Below the pieces are notes generated by a model that saw only the letters and a list, made by a program, of their open reading frames with translations, had not been told where the DNA came from and made no database searches. Positions 18,226 through 26,837 of a stretch of 64,000 bases of DNA are shown here, piece by piece. The DNA is from Pseudomonas fluorescens (lineage in GTDB: Bacteria; Pseudomonadota; Gammaproteobacteria; Pseudomonadales; Pseudomonadaceae), in the NCBI RefSeq assembly GCF_902497625.1, contig NZ_CABVGX010000005.1, forward strand, positions 62,001 to 126,000, given 5' to 3'. How positions within the stretch are numbered: the first letter of the stretch is position 1; each line of letters opens with the position of its first letter. Both the position numbers and the translations under genes were made by a program.

Positions 18226-18813
18226 ATGAGTGTAATGGTATCAATGGCGGCGTTTGCATTAGTGGCGTCCATTACGCCGGGGCCGGTGAATATCGTTGCG
18301 TTGAGTTCCGGCGCGCAGTACGGCTTTCGTGCCAGTCAGCGGCATGTGGCCGGGGCGACCCTGGGTTTTGTGTTGCTGCTGGTGTTGATGGGGCTGGGCC
18401 TGCACGAGGTGTTGTCCATGTGGACGGCCTTGACTCAAGTGGTACAGATTGCGGGCGTCGCATTTCTACTGTTCATGGCCTGGAAGCTGGCGTCGGACAA
18501 CGGCGAGCTGCAGAGCAAAGAGGCCAGTACAGCGCCATCGATGCTCTACGGCGCCGTCATGCAATGGCTCAACCCGAAAGCCTGGCTGGCGTGCATCGCC
18601 GGCATGGGCGCGTTCGTTGCGGATGGCGATACATCGCTGGTCTGGCAGTTTGCGGCGGTGTACCTGGTGATCTGTTATCTGTCGGTCGCGTGCTGGGCAT
18701 ATGCCGGGACATTCCTCAAGCAATACCTGAACAATGCCCGTAACCTGCGCTGGTTCAACCGGACCATGGCTCTGTTGTTGGCGGGCAGCGCCGGGTATCT
18801 GGTTTATTCCTGA
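18226..18813 (+). CDS. LysE-family translocator
   Basis: A 195-residue inner-membrane exporter of the LysE/RhtB family. The N-terminus ALVASITPGPVNIVALSSGAQYG is the conserved family motif, and there are about six hydrophobic segments. NPKAWLA near residue 122 is the second conserved element. Members export basic or neutral amino acids and analogues. The ATG at 18226 follows GAGCAGGTG. A longer overlapping frame from 18144 reads out of phase and is a shadow. Convergent with an AraC regulator gene that probably controls it. Confidence 0.9.
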   Translation: MSVMVSMAAFALVASITPGPVNIVALSSGAQYGFRASQRHVAGATLGFVLLLVLMGLGLHEVLSMWTALTQVVQIAGVAFLLFMAWKLASDNGELQSKEASTAPSMLYGAVMQWLNPKAWLACIAGMGAFVADGDTSLVWQFAAVYLVICYLSVACWAYAGTFLKQYLNNARNLRWFNRTMALLLAGSAGYLVYS

Positions 18814-18876
18814 TCCCTACGGCTTGTTGATGCACCACGCCACGTCGCCGGGCAAACCGGTGGCGCGAGTCGGTGC

Positions 18877-19017
18877 TCAGCTCAAATCGCCTGGAAGGTT
18901 ATCTGTCGTAGGGTCCAGCGCGTTGAAACGGCCCGTTTTCAACCGCGTAATGGTGTAAGCCGCGCGCGCCACATCGGCATTGCTGTCGCAGAACCCGTGA
19001 CAGCCGAGCACGGACAT
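18877..19017 (-). CDS. Possible small ORF (46 residues) downstream of the AraC gene
   Basis: A short frame starting 7 bp after the AraC stop, with codon third positions mostly G or C as in neighbouring genes (MSVLGCHGFCDSN...). No ribosome site is visible and no family is recognised. It may be a real co-transcribed small gene, the remnant of a larger gene, or chance. The rest of 18814-19024 shows nothing else. Confidence 0.25.
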   Translation of the reverse strand: MSVLGCHGFCDSNADVARAAYTITRLKTGRFNALDPTTDNLPGDLS

Positions 19018-19024
19018 TGAAGAC

Positions 19025-19858
19025 TTAACGCTGATACTGCCCCGGCGTCGCCGCCAAATGCTGTTTGAATACTCGCTGGAAATGTGCCTGATCGGCAAAA
19101 CCGGCTTCGAGGGCGACATCGGCGATCAATCTGCCTCGACGCAGCTGCTCTCGGGCAAACTGAATACGCCGGTTGAGCAGAAACGCGTGAGGCGTCATGC
19201 CGAAATGCTGTTTGAAGGCGCGTATCAAGTACGACGGCGACAGTTGCGCCGCCGCGCAGATATCTTCGAGTTTGAGCATCTTCGTGCAGTTTTCACGAAT
19301 GTATTCGGCTGCACGTTCCAGCCTGGCATTGGCTTCGCGCAGCGGTTGCTCGGCGGGGTTGAGGCGTTGCTGCACCTCGGTAAAATATTCCACCGCTGCG
19401 CTATGTTTGCACAGGATATCCTGGTCGGAATCGGTCAGCACCGCGTAAAGATTATTCAGCCCGTCAAACAGCCAGGCATCAGCAGTATGCGTCACGGCAA
19501 ACCGGCGAAACGCCTGGTCGTGGCTGACCCCAAGCTGGCGCTGCAAATCGCTGAGCCATGGCGTTTCCACATACAGCATCAGGTAGGACCAGGGCTGGTC
19601 GTTGATCGGATTGCAGGCGTGCACGTCACCGGGGTTCATCAACACGACGGTGCCGGCGCTGATTTCGCATTGCATATGCTCATGCACGTAAGTGCTGCGC
19701 CCGGCCGTGATCGCGCCGATGGAAAAATGTGCGTGGGAATGCCGGGTGTAGCAGACTTCGCGACCGTCGGCGACGGCACGGGCTTCGATGAAGGGCAGGG
19801 CGGGGTCGCGCCAGAAGCGCGGAGCCATGTCGGCATTTTTTACTGGCGAATGTTTCAT
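19025..19858 (-). CDS. AraC-family transcriptional regulator
   Basis: A 277-residue regulator with an N-terminal cupin-like sensing domain (about 15-160, with HSHAHFSIG and MNPGDVHACNP) and a C-terminal double helix-turn-helix (185-277, with LEDICAAAQLSPSYLIRAFKQHFGMTPHAFL and ADVALEAGFADQAHFQRVFKQH). This layout is usual for regulators of LysE-type amino-acid exporters, and a LysE gene lies close by. The start at 19858 gives MKHSPVKNAD; a longer frame exists without ribosome site. Effector unknown, probably an amino acid. Confidence 0.9.
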   Translation of the reverse strand: MKHSPVKNADMAPRFWRDPALPFIEARAVADGREVCYTRHSHAHFSIGAITAGRSTYVHEHMQCEISAGTVVLMNPGDVHACNPINDQPWSYLMLYVETPWLSDLQRQLGVSHDQAFRRFAVTHTADAWLFDGLNNLYAVLTDSDQDILCKHSAAVEYFTEVQQRLNPAEQPLREANARLERAAEYIRENCTKMLKLEDICAAAQLSPSYLIRAFKQHFGMTPHAFLLNRRIQFAREQLRRGRLIADVALEAGFADQAHFQRVFKQHLAATPGQYQR

Positions 19859-20140
19859 CGTGGCATTCCTCGGCAAGCCAGCCTGGAGTGTATTTGGCAC
19901 CCTCCACATCGACAAATTCGCTGATCAGAAATCCCGGCGCGTTCAGGGACACACTGCGCCCGAGGGGAAATGTGCAGCGTCGCTCTGAACAGCGGCGGTT
20001 GCTGCCAGCGCACGCCATTTACAGCGAGTCAAAATGACCTTTCTGGAGTCTATAGGACCAATCCCCGTCGACGTCGAATTGACTGCATTGAGTATAACTC
20101 ACTGATCCTCATGTATTAATTACCTGGCACGCTTCCTGAA

Positions 20141-20153
20141 GTATTCTCAATAC
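20141..20153. promoter_or_regulatory. Small palindrome upstream of ppyR
   Basis: GTATTCTCAATAC: perfect 5-bp arms with a 3-bp spacer, 27 bp before the ppyR start. It could be an operator or part of a leader hairpin (outer arms CCTGAAG 20135 and CTTCAGG 20164). Function inferred from symmetry only. Confidence 0.3.
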
Positions 20154-20179
20154 AATTCAATGCTTCAGGAGTACGAAAA

Positions 20180-20428
20180 ATGTTTGCTTACTTCAGCAAC
20201 TTGCAAAACGTCCTGCACCTGTCGAGCAAAATACTCTGGGCGGGCCTTGTTCTTTTATTGGTCGGAATCTACGGCGCCTATCTCTATACAGGGTATCTGC
20301 CCATCGCGGTGCAAGTGCTGATGCACGCCGGCACGATCACCGGGCCAACGCTGATCAAAATCGGTTACGTCATGCGCCTGCTGGCGCAATACCGGTTGGG
20401 AAAAATGCAGGTCGGGTCGCTGGCATGA
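20180..20428 (+). CDS. ppyR: PpyR-like small inner-membrane protein
   Basis: An 82-residue membrane protein with two hydrophobic segments (about 17-38 and 44-68). Sequence (FSNLQNVLHLSSKILWAG, YGAYLYTGYLPIAVQVLMHAGTI) and the immediate downstream nnrS gene match the P. aeruginosa ppyR-nnrS arrangement, where PpyR is a predicted sensor affecting psl and pyoverdine genes. The ribosome site CAGGAG precedes the ATG. It overlaps nnrS by 4 bp (ATGA), so translation is coupled. The link to nitrosative stress is inferred from NnrS. Confidence 0.82.
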   Translation: MFAYFSNLQNVLHLSSKILWAGLVLLLVGIYGAYLYTGYLPIAVQVLMHAGTITGPTLIKIGYVMRLLAQYRLGKMQVGSLA

Positions 20429-21582
20429 TCCGCCGCCTGGCGGCAGCGCCGGTCTTCAGTCTTGGCTTTCGCGCTTTTTTTCTCGCCGGCGCAGGCTTCG
20501 CGCTTATTGCCGTGGCGATCTGGGGATTGTGGCTCTATGGCCATTGGCCGGATGCGCACACACCTGGCGGGATGCTCGCGTGGCATCGGCATGAGATGCC
20601 ATTCGGTTTTGCGACGGCAATTATTGGCGGATTTCTACTGACGGCAGTGCCGAACTGGACCGGGCGACCGGGCCTCCAGGGCTGGCCGCTGATCGGTCTG
20701 CTACTGGTGTGGCTAGTGGCGCGTTCAGCCTGGCTGTTGCCGCTGCCAGTCGCTCTCCTGTTGGCCTTGCAGATGCCCTTTCTGCCATTGCTGGCCTGGC
20801 TGATGGGCCGGGAGCTGGTGGCGGCGCGCAAGCGTGACCATTATCCAATTGTGCTGGTGCTCATTTTGTTGGCGGGTTGTCAGGCGATGACCCTCGCCGG
20901 AATCTACTGCGACAATGCCGGCTTGCAGCGCAACGGCGTGCTGGCGGCCGTTTGGCTGGTGGGCGCGCTGATGACCGTGATCGGCGGCCGGGTGATTCCG
21001 TTTTTCATCCAGCGCGGGCTCGATCGACCGACTCCCGCTTCGGTGCCGGTGCTGCCGACGCGCCTGCTGTTGATCGGTAGCCTACTCGTTGCAGTGTCTT
21101 TCGCCGCTGGCTTGAATGATCAGCCGTCAGCGTGGCTGGGTGGATTCTTTGGTTTGCTGGGCGGACTGCACCTGCTACGCCTCTGGCGCTGGCATGATCG
21201 GGGTATCTGGCGCTTGCCGCTGTTGTGGTCACTTTATGTTTCTTACCTATGGCTGGCGGTGGCCGCACTGGCCATGGCCTTGTGGCACATCGGCGTTTTG
21301 CCGCAACAGAGCCTGGCGACGCATGCGCTGTCGGTTGGCGCCATGGGCGGGCTGATTCTGGCGATGATTGCGCGCGTCAGTCTTGGCCATACCGGTCGGG
21401 CGCTGCAGCCTTCAAGGGCGATAGTGCCAGGCTTTGCGTTGCTGCTGATCGCAGGGCTTTGTCGGGTGTTGCTGGTGCCGCTTTCATCGACTGGCTTGGC
21501 TTTGTCAGCATTGTTCTGGTGTGTGGCGTTTGCTCTGTTCCTGTGGAAGTACACCGGTATTTTGCTGACTCCTCGGGTCTGA
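20425..21582 (+). CDS. nnrS: NnrS family membrane protein
   Basis: A 385-residue polytopic protein with about twelve hydrophobic segments. Conserved family features include the first-segment FSLGFRAFFLAGAGFA, the WHRHEMPFGF motif near 52-61 (histidines that may bind haem and copper), GGRVIPFFIQRG near 188 and HALSVGAMGGLILAMIARVSLGHTGR near 295-320. NnrS proteins help cells tolerate nitric oxide. The ATGA overlap with ppyR indicates an operon. Confidence 0.9.
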   Translation: MIRRLAAAPVFSLGFRAFFLAGAGFALIAVAIWGLWLYGHWPDAHTPGGMLAWHRHEMPFGFATAIIGGFLLTAVPNWTGRPGLQGWPLIGLLLVWLVARSAWLLPLPVALLLALQMPFLPLLAWLMGRELVAARKRDHYPIVLVLILLAGCQAMTLAGIYCDNAGLQRNGVLAAVWLVGALMTVIGGRVIPFFIQRGLDRPTPASVPVLPTRLLLIGSLLVAVSFAAGLNDQPSAWLGGFFGLLGGLHLLRLWRWHDRGIWRLPLLWSLYVSYLWLAVAALAMALWHIGVLPQQSLATHALSVGAMGGLILAMIARVSLGHTGRALQPSRAIVPGFALLLIAGLCRVLLVPLSSTGLALSALFWCVAFALFLWKYTGILLTPRV

Positions 21583-21755
21583 AGCACTATCCGCGCTTGA
21601 GGGTTGCAGGTCTTGTTTAAGGGTGACCGGTGGTCGATGAACCGGTCTTGTCCGGGATTTTGCGCTTAGCTGTAGGGATAAACCCGAGGCGCGCGCAGGC
21701 AGTTGATCGTCGCAGCGACGCCCTTCAGAACACTGTGAGTCTGAGGTCCTTCGCA

Positions 21756-22211
21756 ATGCTGACCCTCAACATCAATGGCCAGGATCAGGAACTGAACGTC
21801 CCGGCAGACATGCCCTTGCTTTGGGTATTGCGCGATGTTGCGCACCTCACCGGGACCAAGTTCGGTTGCGGCATGGCCCAGTGCGGCGCCTGCACCGTGC
21901 ACGTCGACGGTGCGCCCGTACGTGCCTGCGTCACGCCCGCCACAGCGGTCGCCCATGGGCAGAAAATTCTCACGATCGAAGGCCTGTCCATCGACGGTTC
22001 GCATCCGGTGCAGCAAGCCTGGGCCGAACTCGATGTGGTGCAGTGTGGCTACTGTCAGTCCGGGCAGATCATGTCGGCCGCGGCATTGCTGGCGAAAATC
22101 CCCAAACCGACCGACAGCGACATCGACCAGGCTCTCTCCGGCAACATCTGCCGCTGCGGCACCTATCCACGCATTCGTGCAGCGATCAAACGCGCCGCCG
22201 ACATCGGCTGA
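21756..22211 (+). CDS. [2Fe-2S] subunit of a molybdenum hydroxylase (IorA-like)
   Basis: A 151-residue small subunit of the xanthine oxidase family. The plant-type cluster cysteines are C38, C43, C46 and C58 and the second cluster uses C97, C100, C132 and C134. It passes electrons from the MoCo subunit towards the dihaem cytochrome. The ATG at 21756 gives [12 protein letters not shown]; a longer frame from 21630 has no ribosome site. Its stop overlaps a possible ATG of the next gene. Best match type is isoquinoline 1-oxidoreductase alpha or aldehyde-oxidising Mo enzymes; substrate open. Confidence 0.92.
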   Translation: MLTLNINGQDQELNVPADMPLLWVLRDVAHLTGTKFGCGMAQCGACTVHVDGAPVRACVTPATAVAHGQKILTIEGLSIDGSHPVQQAWAELDVVQCGYCQSGQIMSAAALLAKIPKPTDSDIDQALSGNICRCGTYPRIRAAIKRAADIG

Positions 22212-22228
22212 TGCGCAGAGGCTCAGCG

Positions 22229-24397
22229 ATGAAGAGCAGCAATCCGATATCTCGCCGTGGTTTTCTCAAAGGCAGCGCGCTGCTAGGCAGTGGTCTGGTC
22301 GTCGCGTTTGTGTTGCCCGGTGCTCACCGGTTTGCCATGGGCGCTGAAAATCAGGGCGAGGTGTTCGCCCCGAATGCGTTCCTGCGGATCGGCAACGACA
22401 ACAGCGTCACCGTGTTGCTTGGCCACTCGGAGATGGGCCAAGGCATCTGGACCGGTTTGACCATGCTGATCGCCGAGGAGCTTGACGCCGATTGGTCGAA
22501 GATCCGCGTCGAGCATTCCCCGGCCTCGGCGGCAGATTATGGCCTGGCTGCATTTGGCGGGATGCAGATCACCGGCGGTTCTACCTCCACGTGGATGGAA
22601 TTCGATCGCTACCGTCAGGCCGGTGCCGCCGCGCGCCTGATGTTGATCGACGCTGCCGCCAGGCGTTTCAACGTCGCACCGTCGACCCTGCGTACCGAGC
22701 CAGGGGTGGTTATCGCCGGCGACCGGCGTGCCACCTATGGCGAATTGGCGGATGACGCCGGCAAGCTGCCGGTTGCGGATCCGGCCGCACTCACATTGAA
22801 GGAGGCGAGGGACTGGAGACTCATTGGCAAGCCGACCAAACGTCTGGACACTCCGGAGAAAATCACCGGTCGCGCGAAATTCGGCATTGACGTGCAATTT
22901 GACGGACTGATGACCGCGATGGTCGCCCGCTCGCCGGTGCTCGGCGGCAGCGTCAAATCATTTGAAGGCGCAGAAGCGTTGTCGATCCCTGGCGTGCACA
23001 AGGTTGTGCAAGTGCCGAGCGGTGTCGCCGTGATTGCCGACCATTATTGGGCCGCAAAATTGGCGCGCGATGCGCTGAAGATCGACTGGGACCTGGGAGC
23101 CAACGCCGGGCTCGACAGCCAGGTCCTGCTTGAAGACTTTCGCAAACTGGCTGGCACCGCCGGGGCTTCTGCCAGTAAAGCCGGCGATGTCGAGCAGGCG
23201 TTGAGCAACGCCGCCAAATCCATTGACGTCGAATACAGTGTGCCGTACCTGGCACATGCGCCAATGGAGCCGCTCAATTGCACGGTGAAGATCACCCAGG
23301 ACAAATGCGAGATCTGGACCGGCACGCAATTCCAGACGCTCGACCAGATGATCGCGGGCAAGATCACCGGGCTCAAACCTGAGCAGGTCGAGATTCATAC
23401 CCAATTCCTCGGCGGCGGTTTCGGCCGTCGCGCCAATCCGACCTCAGACTTCGTCGCCGAGGCGGTGGAGGTGGCAAAAGCGGCCGGTATGCCGGTCAAA
23501 ACCGTGTGGGCGCGCGAAGACGATATTCGCGGCGGCTATTACCGCTCGGCGTTCCTGCATCAGGCTCGCGTTGGCCTGGATGCAGACGGTTCGCCGATCG
23601 CCTGGAAGCACGTGCTGGTGGGGCAATCGATCATGGCCGGGACCCTGCTCGAGGCCAGCATGGTCAAGGAAGGTGTCGATAAAACTTCGGTTGAGGGCGT
23701 GGCGGACAGCCCTTATCTGGCAAAACTGGCCAACCATCAAGTCGACCTGCACTCGCCGCAAACCGGGATCACCGTATTGTGGTTGCGCTCGGTCGGGCAC
23801 ACCCACACCGCATTTGTGATGGAATCATTGATTGATGAACTGGCTGAAGCGGCTGGCAAGGACCCCGTGGATTACCGACGGACGTTGCTCAGGGAGCATC
23901 CGCGGCATCTGGGGGTTCTTGATCTGGCTGTGGAGAAAGCTGCCTGGCAGGCGCCATTACCCGATGGCCATGCGCTGGGCGTCGCGGTGCACGAATCGTT
24001 TGGCAGTTATGTAGCGCAGGTTGCGGAAGTGTCGCAGGACAATCTGGGCATTCGCGTACACCGGGTGGTGTGCGCAGTGGATTGTGGCATCGCGGTCAAC
24101 CCGTTGAGTATCGCCGCGCAAATGGAGTCGGCTATCGCTTTCGGCCTCGGATTTACCCTGCACAGCAAGCTGACGTTCAAGGACGGGCAGGTGCAGCAGT
24201 CCAATTACCATGACTATCAAGTGTTGCGTTTGAACGAGATGCCGCGGGTCGAAGTGCATATCGTCGCGAGCAGCGCTAAACCCGGCGGCGTCGGCGAGGC
24301 AGGCGTGCCACCGACAGCGCCGGCGGTGGCCAACGCAGTGTTCGCGCTCACCGGACAGCGACTGCGCGAGTTGCCCTTGCAGCTGTCGGGGGTGTGA
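22229..24397 (+). CDS. Molybdopterin-binding subunit of a periplasmic molybdenum hydroxylase (IorB-like)
   Basis: A 722-residue catalytic subunit. A Tat signal ([15 protein letters not shown], residues 8-22) sends the folded enzyme to the periplasm. MoCo-contact segments [12 protein letters not shown] (near 68-79) and GGGFGRR (near 395) are present, and the catalytic Glu in GGVGEAG is at 690. There is no FAD domain, so electrons go to the cytochrome rather than NAD. The start at 22229 has GAGG 8 bp upstream; an ATG at 22211 overlapping the previous stop is the alternative. IorB/aldehyde dehydrogenase type; substrate unknown. Confidence 0.92.
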   Translation: MKSSNPISRRGFLKGSALLGSGLVVAFVLPGAHRFAMGAENQGEVFAPNAFLRIGNDNSVTVLLGHSEMGQGIWTGLTMLIAEELDADWSKIRVEHSPASAADYGLAAFGGMQITGGSTSTWMEFDRYRQAGAAARLMLIDAAARRFNVAPSTLRTEPGVVIAGDRRATYGELADDAGKLPVADPAALTLKEARDWRLIGKPTKRLDTPEKITGRAKFGIDVQFDGLMTAMVARSPVLGGSVKSFEGAEALSIPGVHKVVQVPSGVAVIADHYWAAKLARDALKIDWDLGANAGLDSQVLLEDFRKLAGTAGASASKAGDVEQALSNAAKSIDVEYSVPYLAHAPMEPLNCTVKITQDKCEIWTGTQFQTLDQMIAGKITGLKPEQVEIHTQFLGGGFGRRANPTSDFVAEAVEVAKAAGMPVKTVWAREDDIRGGYYRSAFLHQARVGLDADGSPIAWKHVLVGQSIMAGTLLEASMVKEGVDKTSVEGVADSPYLAKLANHQVDLHSPQTGITVLWLRSVGHTHTAFVMESLIDELAEAAGKDPVDYRRTLLREHPRHLGVLDLAVEKAAWQAPLPDGHALGVAVHESFGSYVAQVAEVSQDNLGIRVHRVVCAVDCGIAVNPLSIAAQMESAIAFGLGFTLHSKLTFKDGQVQQSNYHDYQVLRLNEMPRVEVHIVASSAKPGGVGEAGVPPTAPAVANAVFALTGQRLRELPLQLSGV

Positions 24398-24398
24398 A

Positions 24399-24977
24399 AT
24401 GAAACGACATCTTTTACTCGGCGCGGTGGTGATGGTGGGGCTGACCACCTACGCGACCGATCTGTTTGCTGATGACAAGGCTGCGTTGAAGGCATTCGAT
24501 ACCGTGCAAAAAGTCTTGCAGAGCCCACGTTGCCAGAACTGTCATATCCCAGGTGACTCGCCGCTGCAATTCGATGAAGGCATTCCACACGCGATGAACG
24601 TGGTCCGTGGACTGGACGGTAAAGGCGCGGGCGGTTTGCCCTGCACGACGTGCCATGCCGAGAGTAATCCGCCCGCTACTTACGGCCCGCATATGCCGCC
24701 CGGCGCGCCTCACTGGAGCCTGCCGCCAGCGGCGCACAAAATGGCCTGGATCGGTCTGCCGGCCGACAAGCTCTGCGCGATGATCAAAGACCGCTCCGAA
24801 AATGGCGACCGTGATTTCGCCGCCATGCTCAAACACGTCAGCGAGGACAAACTGGTGCTGTGGGGCTGGAACCCGGGCGAGGGCAGGGCACCGGTGCCAG
24901 TGCCGCATGACATTTTCGTCGCGCAGTTCAAACTCTGGGCGGATGCCGGAGGCCCGTGCCCCGTTGCAGGCATCTGA
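24399..24977 (+). CDS. Dihaem c-type cytochrome-like periplasmic protein
   Basis: A 192-residue exported protein: signal peptide residues 1-24 (cleavage after LFA), then two CxxCH haem-attachment sites at 45-49 (CQNCH) and 82-86 (CTTCH). It starts 1 bp after the MoCo-subunit stop, so it belongs to the same operon and is the probable periplasmic electron acceptor of the enzyme. No standard cytochrome c family could be named; sequence after residue 100 ([24 protein letters not shown]) looks specific to partners of such hydroxylases. Confidence 0.85.
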   Translation: MKRHLLLGAVVMVGLTTYATDLFADDKAALKAFDTVQKVLQSPRCQNCHIPGDSPLQFDEGIPHAMNVVRGLDGKGAGGLPCTTCHAESNPPATYGPHMPPGAPHWSLPPAAHKMAWIGLPADKLCAMIKDRSENGDRDFAAMLKHVSEDKLVLWGWNPGEGRAPVPVPHDIFVAQFKLWADAGGPCPVAGI

Positions 24978-25177
24978 TCCAGTCAATTTCGCCTGACAGA
25001 GTGCCATCGCGCAGACCGGCCGGAGCTGGTCGGATTTGCATCGCCGCTACTCTTCCCACACCGCAGCACAACTACTGGCACTTTTCCCTATTCTTAACCG
25101 TGGCACGTTGCCTTAGAATCAGCCGCTAATATCCAGAAGCCGCGCATACCAGCCGCTTGAAACAGGGACTAGACGCT

Positions 25178-25252
25178 ATGTGGAATCTGCATCCGGAAGC
25201 GGCTAACCCGGACTTCGTACTCTTTTCAGGCATGGGCACGGCGCAATGCTGA
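25178..25252 (+). CDS. Possible 24-codon leader ORF overlapping the diguanylate cyclase start
   Basis: ATG at 25178 with CAGGGA upstream, ending at a TGA (25250-25252) that overlaps the cyclase ATG (25246). Length and overlap suit translational coupling. No other evidence for expression. Confidence 0.3.
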   Translation: MWNLHPEAANPDFVLFSGMGTAQC

Positions 25253-26805
25253 CCAAGCGGCGCAGTTCCTTGATTGGCTTCATCGTCCTCGCCGTCGGCC
25301 TGGTCGGGTTCTCTGCGTTGCTGTTGCTCAAGTCTGAAACCCAGCGCAGGGAAACGCGTTTTTCGGAATACGTGCAGAATATTTCCGGCATTGTGCGCAA
25401 TCAGCTCGACACCAATGAAGCTGTATTGGCAGGGTTTTCCGCCTTCCTGCAAGCTGTCGATCAGAGCGATACGGAAGCCGCCGCCCGGTATGCCGCCGCC
25501 GTTTTATCCGCTTATCCGCACATTTACATGCTGGAAGCGGCGCGGGCGGTTCCGGTCACCGAGCAAGCTGCGTTCGAAGCATTGCTTCAACGTACCTGGC
25601 GAGCAGATTTCAAACTCAAGGATTTCCCGAACCTGGCCCAGCAACCGGGCCATCCTCAGGCATACCTCAAAGAAACCTGGCCAGTGTTATTCATGTACCC
25701 GTCGCTGCCGGAGTCCAGTTCGATCTACGGCGTGCGGCTGGAAACCGTCGGCCACCTGTCCTACGCCCTGGCGTTGACCCGCCACCATCAAAAACCGGTG
25801 GTATCGCCGGTTTTCTCGATGTACGAGGGCGATAGTGCATACATCCTGATGCAGTCGGTCACACGGCCCTCCCAGACGCGGGAGCAAGTGCGGCCGAATT
25901 TCTTCGGCAGCACGATGATGTCGTTGCTTTTGGTCAAGACCGGCGCGCTGCTTGATGCCGTGAACAACGCAAACGTTGATCCGCTGGTGCGCATTGACGC
26001 CGTCCTGAATACGGCGGCCGGCACTGAAAGTCCGGTTTTCTCCACTCCGCCGCTGCCAACCGGTGTGCTCGATCACTTTTTTTTGCCGCGTTTGGCCGAG
26101 CGGGTCGAGATTCGCAATATGTCGCAACCCATGACCCTGCTGTTCGAGCGCCAGTTAAGGTTTGCGGACGTCTTGACCAACGAAATGCTGATCATCCTGA
26201 CCGTACTCGCCGGCGTACTGATCGGGATGCCCGTGGTGCTGATCAGACACTTCCAGGCCGTAGAGCGGGCAGACGCCGAGCATCAACGTTCCGCCTATCT
26301 CGCCACGCATGACGTGCTTACCCAGCTGCCCAATCGCTACCTGTTCGCCGATCGGTTTGACCAGGCGCATTCGAACTGGCTGGAAAACGGGGTGCAGTTT
26401 GCCGTGTTGTTGATCGACATGGATCATTTCAAGGAGATCAACGATCACTATGGCCATGAAGCCGGTGATCAAGTGCTCCAAGCGGTGGCCAAGCGCATGC
26501 TGCAAGCCACTCGCTCGTGTGACACCGTTGCCCGCTATGGCGGAGATGAATTCGTCATTCTGCTGTCCGGTCTGACTCGCCAGGACAATGCGCAACTAAT
26601 GGCCGCGAGGGTGTTTGAATCCATTGCACAGACCGTTGTCACAAGCGCAGGGGAGCTTGCCATCTCGTGCAGCATCGGCATCGCACAGTGTCCGGACCAC
26701 GGGCAAAGTCTCGATACCTTGCTCAAAGCAGCGGATCAGGCGATGTATGGCGTCAAACAAGTAGGGCGCAGCGGGGTCGCCATGACCGAACCTGCAATGC
26801 CTTGA
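25246..26805 (+). CDS. CHASE-domain diguanylate cyclase (GGDEF)
   Basis: A 519-residue inner-membrane sensor enzyme. Membrane segments at about 8-28 and 312-333 flank a periplasmic CHASE sensor (about 60-290). The C-terminal GGDEF domain has the intact signature GGDEF at 432-436 and an RxxD inhibitory site at 423-426, so it should make cyclic-di-GMP with product inhibition. No EAL domain is present. The ligand is unknown. The start follows a small leader frame. It is followed 32 bp downstream by a PAS hybrid kinase, which may be co-transcribed. Confidence 0.93.
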   Translation: MLTKRRSSLIGFIVLAVGLVGFSALLLLKSETQRRETRFSEYVQNISGIVRNQLDTNEAVLAGFSAFLQAVDQSDTEAAARYAAAVLSAYPHIYMLEAARAVPVTEQAAFEALLQRTWRADFKLKDFPNLAQQPGHPQAYLKETWPVLFMYPSLPESSSIYGVRLETVGHLSYALALTRHHQKPVVSPVFSMYEGDSAYILMQSVTRPSQTREQVRPNFFGSTMMSLLLVKTGALLDAVNNANVDPLVRIDAVLNTAAGTESPVFSTPPLPTGVLDHFFLPRLAERVEIRNMSQPMTLLFERQLRFADVLTNEMLIILTVLAGVLIGMPVVLIRHFQAVERADAEHQRSAYLATHDVLTQLPNRYLFADRFDQAHSNWLENGVQFAVLLIDMDHFKEINDHYGHEAGDQVLQAVAKRMLQATRSCDTVARYGGDEFVILLSGLTRQDNAQLMAARVFESIAQTVVTSAGELAISCSIGIAQCPDHGQSLDTLLKAADQAMYGVKQVGRSGVAMTEPAMP

Positions 26806-26837
26806 GTCACTCTTGATATCAGACTGAAAAAGAGACG

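Noticed and set aside
18144..18743. 199-codon plus-strand frame over the LysE gene
   Set aside because: Different frame, Arg/Cys-rich, no domain; the LysE frame has clear family motifs.
21821..22228. N-terminal extension of the MoCo subunit
   Set aside because: The extended frame overlaps the whole 2Fe-2S gene out of phase, and a Tat signal begins right after the internal ATG at 22229.
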